A stretch of DNA of 63,051 nucleotides from Devosia sp. (GCF_028290435.1 NZ_JAQGJV010000021.1:1-63051); one strand, 5' to 3'; shown: positions 32,507-41,144, numbered from the stretch's first letter. A program made the numbers and translations. Notes: generated by a model from the sequence alone, not told the origin.

Positions 32507-35500
32507 CTATGGCAGCTCGGGCACCGGCTCCGCGTTCGCCGCAGGCTTGATGCGGAACCAGGTGACATAGAGCGCCGGCAGGAAGATCAGCGTCAGCACG
32601 GTGCCGACGACGATGCCGCCGATCATGGCGAAGGCCATCGGGCCCCAGAAGATTTCGCCGGCAATCGGGATCAGGCCCAGGCTGGCGGCGAGGGCAGTCA
32701 GCAGGATTGGCCGCACGCGATGCTGTGTGGCTTCCACGACTGCCTCCCAGGGCGGCCTGCCTTCACTGCGCAGATGCTCGATCTGGACGATCAGGATCAC
32801 CGAATTGCGGATCAGGATGCCGATCAGGGCGAGGACCCCCAGGATCGCCACGAAGCCGAGCGGCTTGCCGGTGGGCAGCAGGGCCGCAACCACGCCGATC
32901 AGGGCAAGCGGTGCGACGGCGACAACCAGGAACAGGCGCGAAAAGCTCTGGAGCTGGATCATGAGGATGGTGGCCATGACGAACAGCATGAGCGGGGCAA
33001 CCGCCAGAATTGGCGCGATCGATTCCGCGCTGCTTTCGGCCGTGCCGCCCTCGGCGATCGAGTAGCCCGGAGGCAGCTTGGCCTCCAGCTCGGCGACCAC
33101 TGGCCCGAGCGCGGTGGCCACGGTCGCGGGCTGCACGTCGCCATTTACACCGGCGCTGACCGTCAGCGTCGGGACGCGGTCGCGGCGGATGATGACGGGC
33201 TGTTCGAGCCGGTATTCGAAGGTGGCGACCGCGGCGAGGGGCACGGCGCGGCCGTCGCCGGTTGAAAGCTGCAGGTTTTGCAGGGTTTCGATGGAACCGC
33301 GTTCGGAGCTTTCGGCGCGGCCGACGATGTTGACGAGATAAATGCTGTCCTGCACCTGCGTGATGGTGGTGCCGCTGGTGATGCCGTTGAGCGCGGAGGT
33401 GATGTCGGCCGTCGTAATACCGAGCTGGCGCGCCTTGTCCTCTAGCACATTGACCTGGACCGTGCGCGAAGGCTCCATCCAGTCGAAGCCGACTTGGCCG
33501 AGATCGGGATTGGTCTGGATGGCCGCGGCCAGTGCATAGGCCTGGTCGCGCAGCACCTTGATATCAGGGCCGCTGATGCGGTATTGGATCGGCCGTCCCA
33601 CCGGAGGGCCGAGCGACAGCGTCTTGATCACGGCGTCGGTGCCGGGGAAGGTTTTGCGCAGGTAATCGGTGAGCTGGGCGGCGACGCGGTCGCGCACGTC
33701 GTTGCCCTTGGTGACGATAACGGTTTGGCCCGTCGAGGGCATGGCCGTGGGGGAGTCGAAGGCCAGCACGAAGCGCGGCGCGCCTTGGCCCACATAGCTG
33801 GACCAATGCTCGATATCGGTATTGCCGGTCAGGGCTTCAGCTTCGAATTTGGCGATTTGGGCGCTGGTCTCGCCGATCGAGCTGTTCTGCGGCAGGTTCC
33901 AATCGACGATCAGCTCGGGTCGATCGGAGGCAGGGAAGAACTGGCTTTGGACGAAGGTGACGCCATAGACCGATCCGGCGAAGATCAGGACAGTCACGCC
34001 GATTGTGAGCCAGCGCAGCCGCATGCAAGTTTGCAGGAAGGTGGCGAATGCGCCCATCAGGCGGCCGCCGCCCTCCTGTTTGTGTTTCAGGGTCTTGGGC
34101 AGGATCGACACGCCGATCAGCGGGGTGAAGATCACCGCCACGACCCATGATACGCAGAGCGCAATGGCTAGCACCACGAACAGAGTGAAGGTGAATTCGC
34201 CGGCAGAGCTGGTGTTCAGACCGATGGGGATAAAGCCGGCGACGGTCACCAACGTACCGGTGAGCATCGGGAAGGCGGTCGAAGTATAAACGGCGGTGGC
34301 CGCCTTGCGCAGCGTATCGCCGGCCTCAAGGCGCGACACCATCATCTCGACCGCGATCATCGCGTCATCGACCAGGAGGCCCAGCGCGATGATCAGCGCG
34401 CCGAGCGAGACGCGTTGCAGCGAAATGCCCAGATACGACATGGCCAGGAACACTATGGTCAAGACGATCGGGATGGAGAAGGCCACCACGAGGCCCGCGC
34501 GGAAGCCCAGGCTCAGGAAGCAGACGACCAGCACGATGCCGATGGCTTCGAACAGGGCAGTGGTAAAGCCGTTGACAGCCTCTTCCACCACTTTGGGCTG
34601 GTCCGAGACCAAGTGGACATCGACGCCGATAGGCAGGTCGCGGGTGATCTCGGCGACTTTTTCGTCGACCGCTGCGCCAAAAGTGAGAAGGTTGCCGCCA
34701 GCGCGCATGCCGATCGCCAGCCCGATAGCGTTCACGCCGTTATAGCGAAACAGCGCCGTGGGCGGATCGACATAGCCACGGGAAATATCGGCAACGTCCG
34801 CCAGCCGGAAGAACCGGCCACCAACCCGCAGGTTCAACTGGCGAAGGCTTTCTTCGGAGGTGAACTGACCGCCGACGCGAATATTGATCCGTTCGGGTCC
34901 AGCATCGATGACCCCGGAGGGGGAGACCGCGTTCTGGTCTTGCAGGGTGGCGATCACCGCCTGGGCGCTGATGCCCAAGGCCGCGAGTTTTCGCGTGGAA
35001 AATTCGAGGTGGATGACGTCGTTCTGCGCGCCGATAACATCGACGCGGCCGGCATTGGGGACCGACAGGATGCGGGAGCGCGCATCCTCGACATAATCGC
35101 GCAACTGGCGCTGGGTGAGGCCGTCGCCGGTAAAGGCATAGATATTGCCGTAGACGTCGCCGAAGCGGTCGTTGAAGAAGGGGCCGGTCACACCTTGGGG
35201 GAATGAGGTGCGGATATCGTTGATCATCGCCCGCACCTGCAACCAGATCGACGGCACCGTGGCGGCGGGCGTGGAACTGCGAAGGTTCACATAGACCGTG
35301 GTCTGGCCCGAGGTGCTGATGGAGCGGCTATAATCGAGGCTGGGCAGGTCCTGGAGTTGGCGTTCGATCCGTTCGGTGACCTGCAGGGCGACCTGTTCGG
35401 CATCGGCGCCAGGCCATTGTGCGGAGACCACCATGGTGCGGATGGTGAAGGCTGGGTCTTCCTCGCGGCCCAGGTTCAGGTAGGAGAAGAAGCCGGCCAC

Positions 35501-35575
35501 GACCGCCACGATCATGAAATACCAGACGATGGCGCGGTGCTCGAGAGCCCAGTCGGAAAGGTTGAACCCCTTCAT
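32507..35575 (-). CDS. RND efflux pump inner-membrane transporter (TriC-like)
   Basis: 1022 aa. Twelve hydrophobic segments are arranged as in AcrB, with a first helix near residue 15, two large periplasmic loops and two blocks of helices. The proton-relay aspartates are present in GLLVDDAMIAVE (Asp403-Asp404), as in drug/amphiphile pumps; metal pumps of the HME class lack this adjacent pair. The start overlaps the preceding adaptor gene by 4 bp. The operon has two different adaptor lipoproteins for one pump, as in TriABC of Pseudomonas. No outer-membrane channel gene is present, so a shared TolC-type protein is expected. Substrates are unknown. Confidence 0.93.
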   Translation of the reverse strand: MKGFNLSDWALEHRAIVWYFMIVAVVAGFFSYLNLGREEDPAFTIRTMVVSAQWPGADAEQVALQVTERIERQLQDLPSLDYSRSISTSGQTTVYVNLRSSTPAATVPSIWLQVRAMINDIRTSFPQGVTGPFFNDRFGDVYGNIYAFTGDGLTQRQLRDYVEDARSRILSVPNAGRVDVIGAQNDVIHLEFSTRKLAALGISAQAVIATLQDQNAVSPSGVIDAGPERINIRVGGQFTSEESLRQLNLRVGGRFFRLADVADISRGYVDPPTALFRYNGVNAIGLAIGMRAGGNLLTFGAAVDEKVAEITRDLPIGVDVHLVSDQPKVVEEAVNGFTTALFEAIGIVLVVCFLSLGFRAGLVVAFSIPIVLTIVFLAMSYLGISLQRVSLGALIIALGLLVDDAMIAVEMMVSRLEAGDTLRKAATAVYTSTAFPMLTGTLVTVAGFIPIGLNTSSAGEFTFTLFVVLAIALCVSWVVAVIFTPLIGVSILPKTLKHKQEGGGRLMGAFATFLQTCMRLRWLTIGVTVLIFAGSVYGVTFVQSQFFPASDRPELIVDWNLPQNSSIGETSAQIAKFEAEALTGNTDIEHWSSYVGQGAPRFVLAFDSPTAMPSTGQTVIVTKGNDVRDRVAAQLTDYLRKTFPGTDAVIKTLSLGPPVGRPIQYRISGPDIKVLRDQAYALAAAIQTNPDLGQVGFDWMEPSRTVQVNVLEDKARQLGITTADITSALNGITSGTTITQVQDSIYLVNIVGRAESSERGSIETLQNLQLSTGDGRAVPLAAVATFEYRLEQPVIIRRDRVPTLTVSAGVNGDVQPATVATALGPVVAELEAKLPPGYSIAEGGTAESSAESIAPILAVAPLMLFVMATILMIQLQSFSRLFLVVAVAPLALIGVVAALLPTGKPLGFVAILGVLALIGILIRNSVILIVQIEHLRSEGRPPWEAVVEATQHRVRPILLTALAASLGLIPIAGEIFWGPMAFAMIGGIVVGTVLTLIFLPALYVTWFRIKPAANAEPVPELP

Positions 35576-36642
35576 GGCACGGCTCCTGTGTCGAACCTGA
35601 CTTGCTGACCCTCGGTGAGGCTATGAACGCCAGCAGTGACCACCCGCTCGCCGGGCTTGAGGCCGGACAGGATCGGGATCAGGCCGCCAACTGGCGGGCC
35701 TGCCTGCACCGGCCGGGATGCCACCGTGCCCTTCGGTTCATCGACGACCCACACCGACGCGGATGCACCAGTAAGATTCACCGCCGAGGCGGGCAGGGCG
35801 ATTTGATCCGCGTCGGTAACGGGAGCCGTGGCAACAGCGGTGGTGCCGAGCCAGAAGCTGGCTGGCGGCTGTTCCAGGCCGATCCGCAGCCGCCGCAATC
35901 GGGTGACCTCGTCGGCCTGGGGGGCGATTTCGCGCAGCGTTCCGGTCGCGGTAATCTGGGGCGCGAGCTGCAGGGCGACGGTGAATTTGGTGCCGATGGC
36001 GACGCTTTGCGCGAAGGCGTCCGGCACGTCGATGACGATATCGCGTGCGTCCGGCTGGGCCAGGGTTACGACTGCCTGCCCCGGCGTGACCACTTGCCCG
36101 CTTTCGGCGCCCACAGCGGTGACGATGCCGTCGAAGCCGGCGACGAGCTGCGCATAGCCCAATTGATCGCTCGCCTGGGTCACGCTCGATTGCGCCTGCA
36201 CGACGCCGGCCTGCGCCGCCTTGGTCTGCTGCTGGGCCTGTTCGAGATTGGCCTGGCTGATCGTGTCGGTTTGCAGCAATGCGGCGAGCCGGCCCTCGGC
36301 CGCCTCAGCATTCTGGAACTGCGCCTGCGCATTGGCGAGATTGGCGTTCGCCGACTTCACCGCGAGCACGAGAGTTGTGGATTCGATGCTGGCGAGCACG
36401 TCGCCGGCTTTGACCGACGCGCCGACATCGACATTGCGGTTCACCAGAGTACCGCCGAGCCGGAAGGCCAATGCCGCGGTGACCTGGGGCTCAACCGTGC
36501 CGACGAAGCTGGCTCCGGCGCTGGTTTGAGGCTGGACCGCGATGGAGAGGACCGGGCGGATCGGCGCGGGCGCCTCTGGGGCTTTCTGGCAAGCGGCCAG
36601 GGCCAGGGCCGCCAGGGGGAGGACGAATGTCCGGGCCTTCAT
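35572..36642 (-). CDS. RND efflux periplasmic adaptor lipoprotein, second copy (TriB-like)
   Basis: 356 aa from the ATG at 36642, which overlaps the stop of the first adaptor gene by 4 bp; a longer frame upstream lies wholly inside that gene. The signal peptide ends in a lipobox LALAAC (Cys18), so the protein is anchored in the inner membrane. The order is biotinyl-lipoyl half-motif (GTLVNRNVDVGASVKAGDVL region, about 60-85), a coiled-coil hairpin of about 100 residues, the second lipoyl half (GFDGIVTAV), a beta-barrel and a membrane-proximal domain. It joins the pump to the outer-membrane channel. It is clearly different in sequence from the first adaptor. Confidence 0.91.
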   Translation of the reverse strand: MKARTFVLPLAALALAACQKAPEAPAPIRPVLSIAVQPQTSAGASFVGTVEPQVTAALAFRLGGTLVNRNVDVGASVKAGDVLASIESTTLVLAVKSANANLANAQAQFQNAEAAEGRLAALLQTDTISQANLEQAQQQTKAAQAGVVQAQSSVTQASDQLGYAQLVAGFDGIVTAVGAESGQVVTPGQAVVTLAQPDARDIVIDVPDAFAQSVAIGTKFTVALQLAPQITATGTLREIAPQADEVTRLRRLRIGLEQPPASFWLGTTAVATAPVTDADQIALPASAVNLTGASASVWVVDEPKGTVASRPVQAGPPVGGLIPILSGLKPGERVVTAGVHSLTEGQQVRFDTGAVP

Positions 36643-37730
36643 TTGCTCGCCCCCTGCGCTATAGCAACGGTTTGACCCGGCACCAGCAGCTTGCCGCCTT
36701 GCGTCACGACCAATTGCCCCGCCTGCAGGCCGGAAGCGATGACCACGCTGCCCGTTTGGTAGGTTTTGACCGTGACTGGCTGTAGCGAGACAGTGTCGTT
36801 CTGCGGATCGATCACCCAGACGGAGGGTTCGCCATCGCGCGACCACAGGGCGCTCCACGGCAATATCGCCTGCTGGGTGGGGCTCGCCGCCACGGTGCCG
36901 GCCACCGAGCCGCCCAGCGTCATGCCGGCGGGGGGATTGTCGATGGACACCTTGACCAGAACCGTGCCGGTCTCGGGATCAAGGACCGGCGACACTTCGC
37001 GTATGCTGCCCTTGGCGATGACGCTGGCGTCGGCGGTCAGCGCCAACTCGATGCTGACATCGCCGGCCTGGCCAAGAAACGCCGATTCCTGCACATTGAA
37101 CACCGCATCGCGCGGACCGTCCTCGGCCACCACGAAAATGGGGGAAGCGGCCTGGGCGACTTCGCCGACTTCAAGATTGCGCTTGGTGATGACCCCTGCC
37201 GCGGGCGCGGCCAGTGTAGTGTAGGTCAACGCTTCCTTGGCGGTATCGAGCTGGGCTTGAGCGGCGTCACGCGAGCCTTGCGCCGTTTGCAGGGCCGTTT
37301 GCGCCGTTTCGAAACTGCTGCGGGTGATGACGCCCTGGGCCAGCAGGGACGTCTGCCGATCGAAGGTGGCTTGCGCCACATCCACCTGGGCCTTGGCGGC
37401 ATCGAGCCCGGCTTGGGCCGCCTCAAGGTCCGCCTGCTGGCCGGCACCATCGATCCGGGCGAGCACCTGTCCGGCGTCGACATGGTCGCCGACATCGACC
37501 AGCCGTTCGGTGACCTGGCCAGTGACCCGGAAGGCCAACTGCGTTTCGTTGCGCGCCTGGATAGTGCCGGTCAGGGTAAGCTGTGGCGCAAAATCCTCAA
37601 GGGATATCGTCTGGGCATCCACAATGGTGGCGGCCTTCGCAGCCGGCTCGGGCGCTGCGCCGCAAGCGGCAACGGCAAGACCCAATGCAACCGACACCAA
37701 TGCCCTGGCAGCCAATGGCCCGCCCCTCAT
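36639..37730 (-). CDS. RND efflux periplasmic adaptor lipoprotein, first copy (TriA-like)
   Basis: 363 aa from the ATG at 37730, with GGGGAG about 7 nt upstream; the upstream codon at 37745 would place residues before the basic N-region. The lipobox is LAVAAC (Cys23). The HlyD/MFP layout is complete, with lipoyl halves (TERLVDVGDHVDAGQVLARI and APAAGVITKRN regions) flanking a coiled-coil hairpin rich in Ala, Gln and Asp. It is the first structural gene of the efflux operon, 108 bp after the ArsR gene. Two adaptors per pump suggest a mixed hexameric ring, as established for TriA/TriB. Confidence 0.91.
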   Translation of the reverse strand: MRGGPLAARALVSVALGLAVAACGAAPEPAAKAATIVDAQTISLEDFAPQLTLTGTIQARNETQLAFRVTGQVTERLVDVGDHVDAGQVLARIDGAGQQADLEAAQAGLDAAKAQVDVAQATFDRQTSLLAQGVITRSSFETAQTALQTAQGSRDAAQAQLDTAKEALTYTTLAAPAAGVITKRNLEVGEVAQAASPIFVVAEDGPRDAVFNVQESAFLGQAGDVSIELALTADASVIAKGSIREVSPVLDPETGTVLVKVSIDNPPAGMTLGGSVAGTVAASPTQQAILPWSALWSRDGEPSVWVIDPQNDTVSLQPVTVKTYQTGSVVIASGLQAGQLVVTQGGKLLVPGQTVAIAQGASK

Positions 37731-37838
37731 GTGACCGCTCCCCACGCTCTGAGCCCAGGCGTTCAGGTTGGCCTAGTCGTGCCCATTGGGAAAGGCTTTT
37801 TTATCAGGCTCAGGATAAGGCCGTATTTGCGGTGAACG

Positions 37839-38132
37839 TTAGGCTTCCCTGACGTGTTCGATCATATCGATCAGCATGTGGCGGATATGCTCGTCGTCGG
37901 CCTCGTAGAGCACCTGGCGATTCTGGCGGGTGCCGCGCACCAGACGGGCGGCGCGCAGCAGGCGCAGGTGGTGGCTGACCAGCGACTGGGAGGCGTCGAC
38001 GCGGCGGGCGATCTCGTTGACCGGGCAGGGGGTGTCGAGGCACGCCAACAGGATGCGCAGCCGCGTGGTATCGCCCAGCAGACGGTAGGTCTGGGCGATG
38101 GCGGCGATCTGCTCGCTGGTTGGCTCGGTCAC
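37839..38132 (-). CDS. ArsR/SmtB-family repressor with intact alpha-5 zinc-type site
   Basis: 97 aa starting with GTG at 38132. The winged helix-turn-helix covers about residues 12-75 (recognition helix DASQSLVSHHLRLLR). The C-terminal helix holds Asp80-x-His82-x10-His93-xx-Glu96, the exact spacing of the alpha-5 ligands of SmtB-type zinc sensors. The alpha-3N cysteines of SmtB/CadC are not complete; Cys31 and Cys36 are the only cysteines. Metal binding at alpha-5 releases such repressors from DNA. The gene precedes the efflux adaptors on the same strand by 108 bp and probably controls them. Confidence 0.88.
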   Translation of the reverse strand: MTEPTSEQIAAIAQTYRLLGDTTRLRILLACLDTPCPVNEIARRVDASQSLVSHHLRLLRAARLVRGTRQNRQVLYEADDEHIRHMLIDMIEHVREA

Positions 38133-38290
38133 GAAATCACTGGCTTTCCTGCCGCGGAATTCAAAACTTGGCCACGGGGCGCGACGATTCGCCAGTGGCT
38201 GCCGCCGCGGTCTGGATGATCTTTATTGCTCCATCTGCGTTGTGCGGGCATTGAAGCGGCAGTTTAGCCGCGAGGGGCAAGGTTAAGTCG

Positions 38291-38683
38291 ATGTTGTTGA
38301 TTATTTTTCTGGTGCTCATTTTGCTGCTGGTCCAGGTGATGTTGCCCGGGCGCTACCTGACCGAACAGGTCGGTTCCGAGGTTCAAACGGGTCCACGCGA
38401 CGACCTGCCCGAGCCCACCCGCGAGCTGGCGCGGTCGCGGCGGGCGCTCGCCAATCTGCAGGAAACCCTGCCGGTATTCCTCACCCTGGCGATTTTGTCG
38501 ATCGTTCTGGGCGAGCAGGGCTGGTTGTCCCTCGTCGGTGGGGCGGTTTATTTCCTGGCGCGGGCAGGGCACGTCGTCTGCTACATGCGCGGCCTCAGCC
38601 CCTGGCGCTCGATCTGTTTCCTGCTTGGCGTGCTGGGCGCGCTGGCGATGGGCATTCCGTTGGTTCCACATATCTGGAGCTAA
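38291..38683 (+). CDS. MAPEG-family membrane protein
   Basis: 130 aa with four hydrophobic helices: residues about 2-20, 58-75, 78-98 and 105-127. The family signature is in the soluble loop and helix 2 (LARSRRALANLQETLPVF), the pattern of bacterial MAPEG proteins related to microsomal glutathione transferase. Members conjugate or detoxify lipophilic compounds in the membrane, but the bacterial ones are mostly untested. The gene stands alone between the divergent ArsR/efflux operon and tRNA-Trp. Confidence 0.88.
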   Translation: MLLIIFLVLILLLVQVMLPGRYLTEQVGSEVQTGPRDDLPEPTRELARSRRALANLQETLPVFLTLAILSIVLGEQGWLSLVGGAVYFLARAGHVVCYMRGLSPWRSICFLLGVLGALAMGIPLVPHIWS

Positions 38684-38739
38684 CGCGTCGCAGGGTCTTG
38701 CATGGCAGCGGCTTTGCCTTTAGACACTGCCTCGCCTGA

Positions 38740-38815
38740 AGGGGTGTAGCTCAGTTGGTAGAGCATCGGTCTCCAAAACCGAGGGTCGTGGGTTCGAGTC
38801 CCCCCGCCCCTGCCA
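38740..38815 (+). tRNA. tRNA-Trp (anticodon CCA)
   Basis: 76 nt including the encoded CCA end. The acceptor stem AGGGGTG/CGCCCCT is complete with one G-T pair. The D-arm is GCTC/GAGC, and the anticodon arm TCGGT-CTCCAAA-ACCGA has anticodon CCA at 38773-38775. The variable loop is GGGTC and the T-loop TTCGAGT. The T-stem GTGGG/CCCCC has one T-C mismatch at the second pair (positions 50-64), where other tRNA-Trp genes usually have a G-T pair. Placement ahead of secE-nusG is typical for Proteobacteria. Confidence 0.95.
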
Positions 38816-38829
38816 GGCAAATCTAGACA

Positions 38830-39009
38830 TTAGCGCAGGTTGCGCCGGTCCACCAACGTTCGGAACAGCGGCCAGCAGGTCGCTGCGACGATCGCGCCGG
38901 TGACCGCCCAGCCGAGCGCCGCGCCGCCGAGCAGTTCCTGGCCCATATAGGCGCCGGCTATGCAGCCCACGAGGGCGAGCGCCGCTTTCCAGATCAAATC
39001 CTTGGTCAT
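38830..39009 (-). CDS. Small two-helix membrane protein
   Basis: 59 aa from the ATG at 39009, which has a strong GGAGG site 6 nt upstream. Two hydrophobic stretches are visible, WKAALALVGCIAGAYMG (about 7-23) and ALGWAVTGAIVAATCWPLF (about 31-49), with a basic C-terminus DRRNLR. It has the look of a small glycine-zipper inner-membrane protein. I do not recognise a named family. The gene ends 15 bp after tRNA-Trp on the opposite strand and is the first of four small minus-strand genes before secE. Confidence 0.72.
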   Translation of the reverse strand: MTKDLIWKAALALVGCIAGAYMGQELLGGAALGWAVTGAIVAATCWPLFRTLVDRRNLR

Positions 39010-39082
39010 TAAATCCTCCCAATAGGGCGGGACTAGACCAAACATATTGACGCGGCTCAAGACGGCGCGACGCGCTGACGGA

Positions 39083-39316
39083 CTATTCGGGCAGGCCGGG
39101 GGGCAGGGTGCCGAGGCGGAGCAGGACGCGGGGTTCGTCATACGTGTCGGTTTCGATATCGACTTCCTGGGAGAAGGCGAAGACGCCGGCCTTGTATTCA
39201 CCCATGCGTTCGGCAAGGGCGATGCAGGCTTCTGCGGTCTTGGCGGTCTTGATGGGGTCAGGGGTGAGCTTGCGGCCCTTGAGCTGAAAACTCTGCACGA
39301 TAAAGGCGGTTGCCAT
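39083..39316 (-). CDS. Small soluble protein of unknown function
   Basis: 77 aa from the ATG at 39316, with GAGG about 4 nt upstream. No signal peptide or membrane segment is seen. It has an alpha/beta pattern: strand ATAFIVQSFQ, a helix TAEACIALAERMGE, then the strands KAGVFAFSQEVD and PRVLLRLG. It reads like a compact conserved cytoplasmic protein of Hyphomicrobiales, but I know no function. It is a separate unit between two other small minus-strand genes. Confidence 0.7.
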   Translation of the reverse strand: MATAFIVQSFQLKGRKLTPDPIKTAKTAEACIALAERMGEYKAGVFAFSQEVDIETDTYDEPRVLLRLGTLPPGLPE

Positions 39317-39417
39317 AAGGCCTCGCTGGTTTGAAGCGCAGGCCTATCATGGGCGCAGGGCAAATGGGCTTTATTCGTAGCGCGAGGGGAATGCTCAGCG
39401 TGCGGCCGAGCGCCCGC

Positions 39418-39711
39418 CTATTTCCGGTCCCAGGGTGTGGGGCGCGTGATGGTGGGCAATTGGTCGAAGCGGCGCTGGATCTGCTGCTGCTGGATCGTGC
39501 TCTTGAGGCTGTCGAACTGGGTTTGGGCGTTTCGGTCCATGGTGCTGTCGTGCAATTCCTGCTGCAGGCACAGGGCCTGCTGCTGGCCATTGGTGACGTT
39601 ATCGCTGGCAGGACCATCGGGCAGGGATGGGCACGCCGCCATCGCGGGCAGCGCCATACCAAGGAGTGCCAGTATTGCCAGGCCGGATTTAATGGTGGTT
39701 TGCGGTTTCAT
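39418..39711 (-). CDS. Small exported protein of unknown function
   Basis: 97 aa from the ATG at 39711; a GTG two codons upstream is an alternative and neither has a clear ribosome site. The N-terminus is a good signal peptide (KSGLAILALLGMALPAMA, cleavage before ACPSL). The mature part of about 70 residues has two cysteines that could form a disulphide and a Gln-rich helix (STIQQQQIQRRFDQL). It is likely periplasmic. No known family is recognised. Confidence 0.65.
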   Translation of the reverse strand: MKPQTTIKSGLAILALLGMALPAMAACPSLPDGPASDNVTNGQQQALCLQQELHDSTMDRNAQTQFDSLKSTIQQQQIQRRFDQLPTITRPTPWDRK

Positions 39712-39793
39712 CCCCACAAGATGGGGCGTGGCGGGCCATGATGCAAATCAAGATTTGCGGCACTTGCCCGTAAAGGGCCGGTCGATGACGAAC

Positions 39794-40084
39794 TTATTCG
39801 GCAGCGACGGCCGGGCGCGGGACGTTGGCGGCGATGGTCGGCCGCGCGTGGCGTTCCTTGATCTTGTTGAGCTGGCGGGCGGCGTGGGCGAGCAGTGCGC
39901 TCTTGACTTCGCCGGACGGCCGGAACCCAGTTTCGGCACGCACCTTGAGGTCGAGCGAGTAATCAGTCAATGTACCCATGAATTGCTCGCGAATCTTGAC
40001 GCGAACGACACCGGTCATGCGACCGGTGATGGTGCGGTGCGGTCCATAATACAGCACTTCACAAGACTTGACCTCGAACGACAT
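39794..40084 (-). CDS. Small conserved hypothetical protein near secE
   Basis: 96 aa from the ATG at 40084; eight more in-frame codons upstream are less likely. The first 60 residues form a beta-rich, basic pattern (VKSCEVLYYGPHRTITGRM, then VVRVKIREQF). They are followed by a helix with many Ala, Lys and Arg residues (VKSALLAHAARQLNKIKE) and a Pro/Ala tail. It is cytoplasmic by appearance. The function is unknown. It is divergent from secE, with about 260 bp between the starts. Confidence 0.7.
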   Translation of the reverse strand: MSFEVKSCEVLYYGPHRTITGRMTGVVRVKIREQFMGTLTDYSLDLKVRAETGFRPSGEVKSALLAHAARQLNKIKERHARPTIAANVPRPAVAAE

Positions 40085-40240
40085 CTTTGATGCCCCCATT
40101 GCTGCCACAAATGGGCTGCATTTTGATCAAATGCCATTGCATATTGCCGCGCAAGGCCAATTCACAGAATTCTGCGATTCTGATTAACGCGGCTCGCGCA
40201 CAGATTGGTGATGAGGTGTTTAATTTCTGTCACGGCGGTG

Positions 40241-40269
40241 TTGCAAATCGTGTCGCAATTGCATAGATA
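40241..40269 (+). promoter_or_regulatory. Candidate promoter of the secE-nusG operon
   Basis: TTGCAA (40241-40246) and TAGATA (40264-40269) are 17 bp apart and lie 75 bp before the secE ATG. This is a plausible sigma-70 type promoter for the alphaproteobacterial housekeeping factor. The surrounding gap (40085-40343) holds no gene that I can see. The call rests on hexamer likeness only. Confidence 0.4.
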
Positions 40270-40343
40270 GGCCCCTCAAGCCGTGCGGGTTAACTGCGCG
40301 GCCTTTGGTTTTGCACCAAAAACTGCACGAATTGAGTTAGCTG

Positions 40344-40541
40344 ATGGCCCGGACGAACCCGATCACTTTCTTCCAGCAGGTCCGTACGGAAGTCTCCAAG
40401 GTCACTTGGCCGACCCGTAACGAGGTCCTGGTTTCGACCGTGATGGTGCTTGTGCTGGTGACCGCCGCGAGCCTGTTCTTCCTGATCGCCGACCAGATTA
40501 TCTCGTATCTGGTGCAGCTGATGCTTTCGATCCGCGCGTAA
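40344..40541 (+). CDS. secE: Preprotein translocase subunit SecE
   Basis: 65 aa, the short single-helix form usual outside enterobacteria. The conserved amphipathic helix FFQQVRTEVSKVTWPTRNEV precedes one membrane helix (about 31-57). SecE clamps SecY in the SecYEG translocon of the inner membrane. It is the first gene of the secE-nusG pair, with nusG 41 bp downstream, as in most bacteria. Confidence 0.96.
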   Translation: MARTNPITFFQQVRTEVSKVTWPTRNEVLVSTVMVLVLVTAASLFFLIADQIISYLVQLMLSIRA

Positions 40542-40582
40542 GCGGGTCCCCGACTTTATAGAATTAGGAGCGGCGACGCTGC

Positions 40583-41113
40583 ATGGCAAAGCGCTGGTAT
40601 ATCGTTCAGGCATATTCGAATTTCGAGCGCAAGGTTGCGGAAGACATCCGTCAGAAGGTTGCGCAGAAGAAGCTTGAGCACCTGTTCGAGGATGTGATCG
40701 TGCCGACCGAAAAGGTCGTCGAAATCCGTCGTGGCCGCAAGGTCGATACCGAGCGCAAGTTCTTTCCAGGCTACGTCCTGGTCAAGATGGACATGACCGA
40801 TGAGGCGTTCCACCTGATCAAGAATACGCCCAAGGTTACCGGGTTCCTCGGTTCGGACAACAAGCCGATGCCGATTTCGGAAAAGGAAGCCATGGCTATC
40901 CTGCAGCAGGTGCAGGAAGGCGTTGAGCATCCCAAGCCCTCCGTGTCGTTCGAAGTGGGCGAGAGCGTCCGCGTTTCGGATGGCCCGTTCGCTTCCTTCA
41001 ACGGTATCGTCGAGGAAGTCGACGAGGAGCGCGCGCGGCTCAAGGTCGAAGTTTCAATTTTCGGGCGTCCCACTCCGGTGGAGCTCGAATACGGTCAGGT
41101 CGAAAAGGTCTGA
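40583..41113 (+). CDS. nusG: Transcription termination/antitermination factor NusG
   Basis: 176 aa. The N-terminal NGN domain begins [20 protein letters not shown], with [19 protein letters not shown] in the middle. The C-terminal KOW domain has [20 protein letters not shown]. The ribosome site AGGAG (40566-40570) is upstream. NusG binds RNA polymerase, Rho and ribosomal protein S10, linking transcription to translation. The rplK leader follows. Confidence 0.97.
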   Translation: MAKRWYIVQAYSNFERKVAEDIRQKVAQKKLEHLFEDVIVPTEKVVEIRRGRKVDTERKFFPGYVLVKMDMTDEAFHLIKNTPKVTGFLGSDNKPMPISEKEAMAILQQVQEGVEHPKPSVSFEVGESVRVSDGPFASFNGIVEEVDEERARLKVEVSIFGRPTPVELEYGQVEKV

Positions 41114-41144
41114 TCAAACCACGAGGCTCAGGTCTCGTGAAAAT

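Noticed and set aside
32507..35575. Reading the RND pump as a heavy-metal (HME) exporter because of the zinc-type ArsR gene
   Set aside because: The pump has the adjacent Asp403-Asp404 pair of drug/amphiphile RND proteins, so a metal-pump label is not supported.
38740..40343. Looked for a second tuf gene or integrated element beside tRNA-Trp
   Set aside because: No tuf fragment, integrase or duplicated tRNA end was found in the gap; only small unrelated genes are present.
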